Positions 5,212-10,427 of a stretch of DNA of 10,427 bases are shown piece after piece. The DNA is taken from assembly GCA_002787075.1 (NCBI GenBank), contig PCVT01000023.1, positions 1-10,427 of the forward strand. The letters are read 5' to 3'. Made by a program: the position numbers and the translations under genes. Below the pieces are notes generated by a model. It had not been told where the DNA came from. It made no database searches and worked only from the letters and a program-made list of their open reading frames with translations. How positions within the stretch are numbered: position 1 is the first letter of the stretch; the number at the start of each line of letters is the position of its first letter. The stretch is from Parcubacteria group bacterium CG11_big_fil_rev_8_21_14_0_20_41_14. GTDB taxonomy: Bacteria; Patescibacteriota; Patescibacteriia; UBA2169.

Positions 5212-6515
5212 GCCTTACTCAACCATTCTTTACTTTGCCGCACAAGAAGTTCTTTTGATTTTTCCGGATGCGCCATAATCTCTTTGGTCACGCGCTCCAT
5301 GCGCACGCCTTGCGAACCTTTAATCAGAACCATATCCCCTTGCTCCAAACGCTTTTGGATAAAGAGCCCAGCATCTTTAGTATTATCAAATTCAAACACA
5401 TGATCCTTCGGCATCTTTGCTTTTATAGCGCCCCGCGCAATGTCGCGCGCGCGCTCGCCAACGCAAATCAGATAATCAATCCCCTCGCGCGCGACAAGCA
5501 TGCCTAATTTTTGATGCTCTTCTTCAGATATAGAACCAAGCTCCAACATATCCCCAAACACGCAATATTTCTCCCTTCCAATACGCAATAACGCTAAAGT
5601 ATCAACCGCGCTCTTAGCCGCGTTTGGCGAAGAATTATAAGTATCATCAATTAAAATTGTTTTTTTAATGCCAGCTAAAACTCGCATCCTTCCTGATTGA
5701 GGATTAATCTCGCGCAAACCCTCAGTAACATCAACCATATGAACCCCAAGAATGCGCGCAACAGCTGCCGCGTACATGGCAGGATATGTCCAATGCTCCC
5801 CAATAATTCCTTTCATCAAAACCGGAATAACCTTTCCATCAGTATGAATCTTAAATGAAGTGCCAGCAATGCCGGTTTCTTGAGCTTCTGACATGCTCAC
5901 TGAAATCTCGGACGCGCATACTGAAAAAGGGGTGTTATCAGATAATTCAGCGCACTGCCCAATATATACTTTTTTCGCGTCGCACTTTTGCGCGATATCA
6001 TAAACTTCAGATCGGTCGTTATTCACGATAATCCAACCATCCTTTTCAACAACGCGAAAGAGCTTTCCTTTTTCACGCACAACGCCAGCAATACTATTAA
6101 ACTGCTCTGTATGAACAGCACTAATCGCGGTAATTATGCCAATGTCTGGCTTAGCAATACTTATTAATTCAGCAATATCTCCTGGCTTATCAGCGCCCAT
6201 TTCAAGAACCAAAACTTTTGGATAATCAATCCTAAAGATTAAAAGGCCAATAGCGCGCGCGTACACTGCAAGCCATTTGAATGGATTTTTGCCTGGTGAT
6301 TTTTGCAAGCCAATGATTGTCAAAGGCAACCCGATTTCCGTGTTAAAATTGCCTTCATTCTTGCGCACTTGCAATTTCTTATTCAATACAGCAAACACTG
6401 CCTCCTTAGTCGCGGTTTTTCCGACTGAGCCAGTAATAGCCACCACTTTGGGCTTATATTTGTAAATAACTCTTTTGGCCAGAGTTTGTAAAATTGTAAT
6501 TATTATTTTTTTCAT
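5208..6515 (-). CDS. murF: MurF-type ligase without the usual N-terminal domain
   Basis: The 435-aa protein is a Mur ligase, predicted to join D-Ala-D-Ala to UDP-MurNAc-tripeptide using ATP in the cytoplasm. The P-loop GSVGKT is at 29-34, then NEGNFNTEIGLPL (53-65), LEMGADKPGDI (104-114), HTEQF (135-139), the probable carbamylated lysine in REKGKLF (Lys149), NNDR (165-168), IDDTYNSSPNAA (289-300) and FGDMLELG (320-327). In textbook MurF the P-loop is near residue 110, after a substrate-binding domain. Here only 28 residues precede it, and ftsI ends 7 bases upstream, leaving no room for that domain. Ala35 follows the P-loop Thr where Ser/Thr is usual, and GEHW (239-242) replaces GxHN. It is last in the division operon, and its TAG overlaps the dus TAG. 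Confidence 0.9.
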   Translation of the reverse strand: MKKIIITILQTLAKRVIYKYKPKVVAITGSVGKTATKEAVFAVLNKKLQVRKNEGNFNTEIGLPLTIIGLQKSPGKNPFKWLAVYARAIGLLIFRIDYPKVLVLEMGADKPGDIAELISIAKPDIGIITAISAVHTEQFNSIAGVVREKGKLFRVVEKDGWIIVNNDRSEVYDIAQKCDAKKVYIGQCAELSDNTPFSVCASEISVSMSEAQETGIAGTSFKIHTDGKVIPVLMKGIIGEHWTYPAMYAAAVARILGVHMVDVTEGLREINPQSGRMRVLAGIKKTILIDDTYNSSPNAAKSAVDTLALLRIGREKYCVFGDMLELGSISEEEHQKLGMLVAREGIDYLICVGERARDIARGAIKAKMPKDHVFEFDNTKDAGLFIQKRLEQGDMVLIKGSQGVRMERVTKEIMAHPEKSKELLVRQSKEWLSKA

Positions 6516-6522
6516 ATTTTAT

Positions 6523-8259
6523 TTATATCGCCTCATCAGGAGGTATTTCATAGTATTGTAGTATAAATTTGGCTAATTCGCCAAACAAAGGAGCCGCAGT
6601 ATTAGCTGCCCATGCGCCGTATTGAGGATAATCTAATTTCACAAGCATTGCAAACACTGGCTCATCAACAGGCCCAAACCCGGCAAATGAATGAATGGTC
6701 TTGCTTCCATACCCTCCGCCTTCCGCGACCTGCGCGGTTCCAGTTTTGCCGGCAATATAATATCCTTCCACTCCAGCAGATATAGCGTGCCCAGCACGCA
6801 CCACGCTCACCAACATTCCAGATATAATAGTTGAGGCCTGCACTGAAATCGGCTCATCAATTTGAACTGGCTCAGTTACAATAGTTTTATCCTGTCTTTG
6901 TCGCTGAGCAATAAGATATGGCTGCATTAATTTTCCTCCATTAGCAATCGCCGCATATGCCATTACCATCTGAATAGGCGTAACAGTAATTCCTTGGCCA
7001 AACGAGCCAGTTGCCGCGTAAATATCTCCATCCTTATACAATGAAGAAATATTTCCAGAAACCTCATTTCCTAATTCAATATCTGTTGTTCTGCCAAATC
7101 CGAATTTTTCAACATAATCTTTGAACTTCTCATTTCCAATCTGACGCTGGACAAAAATCGCGCCAGTATTCAATGATTCATCTAAAACAGTTACCATATT
7201 AACTTCCCCGTGCGCTTTGTTGTCAGAATTGCGGATTTTGTATTTGCCGATCTCTTCCACTCCCTCATCAATATATGTTGTATCGCTAGTAACTGCTTTC
7301 TCATTAATTGCCGCGGCCATTGTAAATGGCTTGAAAATTGATCCTGGCTCATAGCTTGAGCTCACTGCTGGATTCATGTATACGCTAATATCTTCAACTT
7401 GATTATAATTATTCGGATCAAATGATGGTGAAGAGCACATCGCGAGAATAGCGCCAGTATCTGGGTTCACAATTATTACTGATCCGCCAGCAGCTCTTAT
7501 TTGCTCAATTTTTTCATCTAATTTTCTGCACACATATGCCTGCAAAGTGCGCTGTATGGTTAATAATAAATCATCTCCTGGCTCGCCTTGGGTGCGTTTT
7601 AAAGTTCCTGTTTGTATAAGCCTGCCAAATATATCTGTTTTGCCCTCAATAAGCCCGTCCTTTCCTTTGAGCTCATTTTCAAAAAATCCCTCAAGCCCAT
7701 ATTGGCCAACCTTGCCTTGTTCTGAAACCCCGACAAACCCAGTTATATGCGCGAGCAAATCAGCGTCCGGGTAAAACCTAGCTTTTTCATCTTCTGATTC
7801 AAGCCCAATTAAATCAAGCCCAATAAATGGCTCAAGCTCTTCATCTGTTAATTTATGCGCTAATGGCTCGTAAATGTCATTTTGCTTGCTTAATCGGAAT
7901 AATAATGTTTCTTCATCAAGCCCATATGGCTCAACCAAAGGCAATAGCTTTTCCGCGGCTTTGATTGGATCCTGTATGTCTTTTGGAATAATGAATACCT
8001 GGTTATATGATCTATTAGTCGCGACTGGAAATTCTTCATCACCTATTCTCTCCTTGTAAAAAATCTTGCCTCGTTCAGCTGGAAGGATGCGCACTGTTGA
8101 CTGCTGGCGCGCGGCAGATGCCTGAATTTCTTGAGTATTGATAAGCTGTAAATCAGCTAAGCGGTAAATCAAAATAACGCCAAAAATAAAAACCGCGCCA
8201 ATTATGAATTTCGCGCGCGTAGCTGAATTGCTCTTTTTTGATGATGAATATGAAGTCAT
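6523..8259 (-). CDS. ftsI: FtsI/PBP2-class septal peptidoglycan transpeptidase
   Basis: The 578-aa class B penicillin-binding protein cross-links peptidoglycan at the septum. A short cytoplasmic N-terminus and one membrane helix (about 17-34) precede the pedestal domain. Its first box is ERGKI (62-66), without the DRNG that normally follows; RIGDEEFPVATN continues instead. Next come YPDADLLAHITGFVG (163-177) and GLEGFFENELKGKDG (188-202). The transpeptidase domain has all three active-site motifs: SIFK (Ser307, Lys310), SLN (362-364) and KTGT (505-508), plus GQGITVTPIQM (421-431). Residues 530-578 complete the domain; there is no PASTA extension. It starts one base after the ftsL stop, with no Shine-Dalgarno, which implies coupling. 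Operon context favours FtsI over an elongation PBP. Confidence 0.94.
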   Translation of the reverse strand: MTSYSSSKKSNSATRAKFIIGAVFIFGVILIYRLADLQLINTQEIQASAARQQSTVRILPAERGKIFYKERIGDEEFPVATNRSYNQVFIIPKDIQDPIKAAEKLLPLVEPYGLDEETLLFRLSKQNDIYEPLAHKLTDEELEPFIGLDLIGLESEDEKARFYPDADLLAHITGFVGVSEQGKVGQYGLEGFFENELKGKDGLIEGKTDIFGRLIQTGTLKRTQGEPGDDLLLTIQRTLQAYVCRKLDEKIEQIRAAGGSVIIVNPDTGAILAMCSSPSFDPNNYNQVEDISVYMNPAVSSSYEPGSIFKPFTMAAAINEKAVTSDTTYIDEGVEEIGKYKIRNSDNKAHGEVNMVTVLDESLNTGAIFVQRQIGNEKFKDYVEKFGFGRTTDIELGNEVSGNISSLYKDGDIYAATGSFGQGITVTPIQMVMAYAAIANGGKLMQPYLIAQRQRQDKTIVTEPVQIDEPISVQASTIISGMLVSVVRAGHAISAGVEGYYIAGKTGTAQVAEGGGYGSKTIHSFAGFGPVDEPVFAMLVKLDYPQYGAWAANTAAPLFGELAKFILQYYEIPPDEAI

Positions 8260-8260
8260 G

Positions 8261-8578
8261 TTATGGAGAAAGCTCTTCGCTCACGGCAACTGTGCTTAAT
8301 CCTATTTTTATGAATGTAACATCCTTTGGATCCTGCAAATTCATTTCTTTTGCCTTAAGCGCGATTCCATTTAAAGATCGCGCTGAAACTGCTTCAAGTT
8401 CTTTATCTTCTATAATACTATTCAATTCTTGCTTTTTTTCTTCTAATCCTTTAATAGAGTAAGATGTTTCTGCTTGGCTGTTTATCTGTACTAAATAAGT
8501 AACCACTAATACTAAAATCAGCAATATTGAAAATGCGTGCCACAGATACGGCGTTTTTTTGTGCGAATATGTTGTCAT
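8261..8578 (-). CDS. ftsL: FtsL-like divisome protein
   Basis: The 105-aa bitopic protein has a short cytoplasmic tail (1-12), one membrane helix (about 13-31), an extracytoplasmic coiled coil (about 36-66) and the end segment KAKEMNLQDPKDVTFIKI (75-92). That segment resembles the A..LG(M/L)..P..V.FI motif of FtsL/DivIC proteins. In other bacteria FtsL forms a complex with FtsB and FtsQ that activates septal synthesis by FtsW/FtsI. Sequence similarity in this family is low, so the call rests mostly on topology, size and position between rsmH and ftsI, where ftsL normally lies. There is a 27-base gap after rsmH and a single base before ftsI. No Shine-Dalgarno is visible. Confidence 0.88.
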   Translation of the reverse strand: MTTYSHKKTPYLWHAFSILLILVLVVTYLVQINSQAETSYSIKGLEEKKQELNSIIEDKELEAVSARSLNGIALKAKEMNLQDPKDVTFIKIGLSTVAVSEELSP

Positions 8579-8605
8579 GTGATGCTATTTTTGTTTTTGG
8601 AATGA

Positions 8606-9496
8606 TTAAATCTTTTCCACGATTCTCAATTTCGCGCTTCTGGATGCTGGATTTTTCACTTGCTCCTCTCGGCTTGGCTTTATTACTTTCTTATTGATGA
8701 GCTTAATGCGCGGATTTTCCTCTTTAGCCAATGGCTTGAAATACTGCTTCACAATGCGGTCTTCTAAGGAATGGAATGTGATAACTGCTAATCTTCCTTC
8801 TGAAGAAAGCATATCAATCATATTAGGCAATGCTTGTTTGACATTGTCTAATTCATGATTTGTAGCAATGCGCAGGGCCTGGAATATGCGGGTAGCGGGA
8901 TGAACCTTGCCTCGCCTTCCGGCCCCGCGCATAACTAATTCTGCCAGATCTTTTGCGGTGTTGATTGGCGCGTGACTGCGCGCAGTGGCGATATTGCGTG
9001 CTGCACGTGCAGCGCGCCTCTCTTCACCGTATTCTTGAAAGATTTGTACCAGATCATTCTCTGGCCAGGTGTTCACAATATCAAAAGCTGTTGTGTCCAT
9101 CTGGTCAGAAAACCTCATGTCCAATGGTCCTTCAGATTGGAAGCTAAATCCTCTAGAGGAATCTTTGAGTTGATCAAGAGATAAGCCCAAGTCCAATAAT
9201 ATAGCATTAACCTTATTAATTCCTGATTCATAGAGAAGTTGTTTTATATCTGTGTAATTTCCTGTTTTTAATATAATTCGGTTGCTAAATCTTTTTAGAT
9301 GTTCTCGCGCGCGCTCGATTGCTTTCGCGTCCCAATCAATTCCAAGAAGCTTGCCTGATGGCGCGGTTTTTTCTAAAATAGCTTGCGCGTGTCCTGCTCC
9401 GCCTACTGTGGCGTCTATTACTGTATCATTAGAGGACAAGTCAAGGCCTTCAATTACTTCGTTTAATAATACTGGTATGTGTTCTGATTTGCTCAT
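8606..9496 (-). CDS. rsmH: 16S rRNA (cytosine-1402-N4)-methyltransferase RsmH
   Basis: The 296-aa enzyme methylates N4 of C1402 in the 16S rRNA decoding centre using S-adenosylmethionine. Motifs in order: HIPVLLNEVIEGL (6-18), the SAM-binding DATVGGAGHA (28-37), GIDWD (52-56), LDLGLS (101-106), RGFSF (115-119), GPLDMRF (123-129), HPATRIFQALRI (199-210), ITFHSLEDR (239-247) and the C-terminal SRSAKLR (285-291). Length and motif order match a complete protein. It is the second gene of the division operon, but 168 bases separate it from mraZ, an unusually wide gap holding a repeat relic and a terminator-like hairpin. The hairpin's T-run ends 5 bases before the ATG, so rsmH expression may be attenuated. 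No Shine-Dalgarno is visible. Confidence 0.97.
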   Translation of the reverse strand: MSKSEHIPVLLNEVIEGLDLSSNDTVIDATVGGAGHAQAILEKTAPSGKLLGIDWDAKAIERAREHLKRFSNRIILKTGNYTDIKQLLYESGINKVNAILLDLGLSLDQLKDSSRGFSFQSEGPLDMRFSDQMDTTAFDIVNTWPENDLVQIFQEYGEERRAARAARNIATARSHAPINTAKDLAELVMRGAGRRGKVHPATRIFQALRIATNHELDNVKQALPNMIDMLSSEGRLAVITFHSLEDRIVKQYFKPLAKEENPRIKLINKKVIKPSREEQVKNPASRSAKLRIVEKI

Positions 9497-9501
9497 GGGA
9501 T

Positions 9502-9532
9502 AAAAAATGGAGCTACTAAAAGACCAGCTCCA
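9502..9532 (-). terminator. Terminator-like hairpin immediately before rsmH
   Basis: On the minus strand TGGAGCT (9532-9526) pairs with AGCTCCA (9514-9508) around an eleven-base loop, and six T residues follow at once (9507-9502). Inside the operon this would reduce read-through from mraZ, or mask the rsmH start by structure. No rsmH promoter is evident downstream of it, so termination must be partial or regulated. Confidence 0.55.
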
Positions 9533-9566
9533 AAAATAAAATTATTATGCCATCCGAATTTCAACC

Positions 9567-9632
9567 GTCATCCCCTCGGAATACTCGGGGCAGGCTCTGA
9601 GCGAAGCGTACTCGCAGAGTCGAAGGATCTCG
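9567..9632. repeat. Gene-less relative of the GIY-YIG element ends
   Basis: The segment begins GTCATCCCCTCGG and ends GTCGAAGGATCTCG. This is the same overall pattern as the arms of the 3635-4198 element (TGTCATCCCGAG to GAGAGGATCT). Inside are short hairpins: CCCC-TCGGAATACTCG-GGGG, and CTCTG-AGCG with CGCAGAG. It sits between mraZ and rsmH and contains no gene. I read it as a relic or miniature derivative; it could also be a common bacterial intergenic repeat with no direct link. Confidence 0.5.
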
Positions 9633-9664
9633 TGATTCTTTTGAATTTTATTTTTGTTTTTGGC

Positions 9665-10087
9665 CTAGAGCGTGAGCTCTTCAGCTATTTTTGTGCTTAT
9701 CTTTTCAGTGGCTGATTTGTATTTTTCCCATTCTTTTGAATCCCATATTTCAAGCCGGCTGTAAAGCCCTGCTATTATGGTGTCTTTCTTGATTGACGCG
9801 AATTTGCGAAGATATTCTGGTATAAGAATTCTGCCTTGGGAGTCAATTTGCACGTCCATTGCTCCTGCTAGCATTAATCTGGCAAATGCCCGGCTTTTCT
9901 GCTGTGAGATTGGAAGATTAGATAGCTTGTCCACGAGTTTTTTCCATTCATCTTGAGTGTATACAAAAAGGCAATTATCCAATCCTTTTGTTACGATTGC
10001 GCCCTTTTTCAAATCCTGCCGAAATTTGGCAGGTATTGCCATTCTTCCTTTGGTATCAATAGTATGTTTGTATTCTCCTATGAACAT
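9665..10087 (-). CDS. mraZ: Transcriptional regulator MraZ
   Basis: The 140-aa protein has the two AbrB-like halves of MraZ, each with its signature: DTKGRMAIP (11-19) and DSQGRILIP (82-90). Length fits the usual 140-150 aa. MraZ forms ring-shaped oligomers, binds DNA, and regulates the division and cell-wall operon that it heads. Here it is first in a mraZ-rsmH-ftsL-ftsI-murF series, and three boxes matching its known binding pattern lie just upstream (10116-10140), so autoregulation is likely. The ATG at 10087 has no Shine-Dalgarno close by. The identification is secure. Confidence 0.97.
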   Translation of the reverse strand: MFIGEYKHTIDTKGRMAIPAKFRQDLKKGAIVTKGLDNCLFVYTQDEWKKLVDKLSNLPISQQKSRAFARLMLAGAMDVQIDSQGRILIPEYLRKFASIKKDTIIAGLYSRLEIWDSKEWEKYKSATEKISTKIAEELTL

Positions 10088-10115
10088 TGGTATCTATTAT
10101 TGATGAGGTTCTCCA

Positions 10116-10140
10116 CCACTTATCCCCACTCCTCACCACT
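10116..10140 (-). promoter_or_regulatory. MraZ operator: three AGTGG boxes at 10-bp spacing
   Basis: On the minus strand AGTGG occurs at 10140-10136, 10130-10126 and 10120-10116, each separated by exactly five bases. Direct TGG-containing repeats one helical turn apart are the known MraZ binding pattern. They lie between the predicted transcription start and the mraZ ATG. A fourth AGTGG at 10161-10157 lies next to the -10 box but is out of register (21 bases). Confidence 0.85.
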
Positions 10141-10148
10141 ATGATGAT

Positions 10149-10178
10149 ATTATACACCACTCTTGTAATTTTACGCAA
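10149..10178 (-). promoter_or_regulatory. Promoter of the division operon
   Basis: On the minus strand TTGCGT (10178-10173) and a perfect TATAAT (10154-10149) are 18 bases apart. Transcription would begin near 10142, just before the MraZ boxes, giving a leader of about 55 bases to mraZ. Confidence 0.75.
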
Positions 10179-10227
10179 CCCTTATCTAGGCACTATTTGC
10201 GCACAAGTTATGCACAGTATAAAAATT

Positions 10228-10266
10228 CCCTCTCCTGTATTCGGGAGAGGGTTGGGGTGAGGGTTT
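10228..10266. repeat. CCCTCTCC/GGAGAGGG hairpin repeat with GTTGGGGTGAGGG tail
   Basis: CCCTCTCC (10228-10235) pairs with GGAGAGGG (10244-10251), followed by TTGGGGTGAGGG. This belongs to a widespread bacterial intergenic repeat whose minus-strand translation reads LTPTLSR-xRE, as it does here. Such repeats are often misannotated as small proteins. Confidence 0.75.
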
Positions 10267-10268
10267 GT

Positions 10269-10311
10269 AAAACAGTGTCAGAGCGCCGAATCGGCGCTCT
10301 GACACTGTTTT
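10269..10311. repeat. Palindromic repeat (family copy C)
   Basis: Arms of 21 bases at 10269-10289 and 10291-10311 are exact reverse complements around one base. The outer part AAAACAGTGTCAG/CTGACACTGTTTT matches the palindromes at 1335-1386 and 4942-4995 with a compensated G-C to A-T change. The inner stem differs (AGCGCCGA). It lies 2 bases after the preceding repeat. Confidence 0.85.
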
Positions 10312-10320
10312 TGTACAAAT

Positions 10321-10349
10321 AAAAAAGCCACTTTAATAATTCAAGTGGC
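10321..10349 (-). terminator. Intrinsic terminator of a gene beyond the right edge
   Basis: On the minus strand GCCACTT (10349-10343) pairs perfectly with AAGTGGC (10333-10327) around nine bases, then six T residues (10326-10321). It should end transcription of an unseen minus-strand gene and insulate the mraZ promoter. Confidence 0.85.
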
Positions 10350-10427
10350 ATTTGCCTATTCCAAACATCAAAAGCATTTCCCTGCCATCTTCTGTGATTA
10401 TGCAGAGAATAAACGCGCAAAAGCACA
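10350..10427. other. Edge region, gene content undetermined
   Basis: These 78 bases lie upstream of the minus-strand terminator, so they probably hold the 3' end of a minus-strand gene. One frame reads C-A-F-A-R-L-F-S-A and stops at 10400-10398. Another stays open into the terminator loop. Nothing visible decides between them, and an RNA gene end is also possible. Confidence 0.3.

Noticed and set aside
10208..10216. TTATGCACA, a perfect match to the DnaA-box pattern TTWTNCACA
   Set aside because: A single 9-mer of this degeneracy is expected by chance about once per two windows of this size. There is no cluster, AT-rich unwinding region or dnaA gene to suggest an origin.
10208..10426. Minus-strand 72-codon open frame containing LTPTLSRIQERE
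   Set aside because: It runs through a terminator and two hairpin repeats. The LTPTLSR string is the usual translation of a common intergenic repeat, not a protein.

Overview
The window looks like part of a small-genome bacterium of the Candidate Phyla Radiation (Patescibacteria, Parcubacteria-like). This is inferred from several traits: AT-rich compact genes, mostly without Shine-Dalgarno sites; a MurF that begins directly at its ATPase domain; a short dcw cluster (mraZ-rsmH-ftsL-ftsI-murF); and a large unnamed membrane protein of a type I associate with these genomes. The standard code fits: no gene has an internal stop, and TGA is used once as a stop.

Layout. 1-1166 (minus): start of a secreted TPM-domain (YgcG-like) protein, lemA, and a small coiled-coil protein with its own near-leaderless promoter. 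1256-1386 (plus): tRNA-Glu(CTC), followed at once by a perfect 52-bp palindrome. 1420-1998 (plus): a self-contained cassette (consensus-like promoter, long leader, GC-rich Thr-rich lipoprotein, strong terminator) whose composition differs from everything around it. 2043-3611 (plus): a 522-aa membrane protein of unknown function, probably leaderless. 3635-4198: an apparent single-gene mobile element, a 102-aa GIY-YIG nuclease between long nested inverted repeats. 4216-5211 (plus): tRNA-dihydrouridine synthase carrying an in-frame palindromic insertion. 5208-10087 (minus): the cell-division and peptidoglycan operon, driven by a promoter with three MraZ boxes and interrupted between mraZ and rsmH by a repeat relic and a terminator-like hairpin. 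10220-10427: repeat-dense intergenic DNA and the terminator of a gene beyond the right edge.

How the genes work together. MraZ is the operon's own regulator. RsmH methylates 16S rRNA. FtsL and FtsI are divisome components, with FtsI as the septal transpeptidase. MurF adds D-Ala-D-Ala to the peptidoglycan precursor.

The most unusual signals are repeats. One palindrome family occurs three times, once inside the dus reading frame. A GIY-YIG-associated inverted-repeat element occurs once with its gene and once as a gene-less relative inside the division operon.
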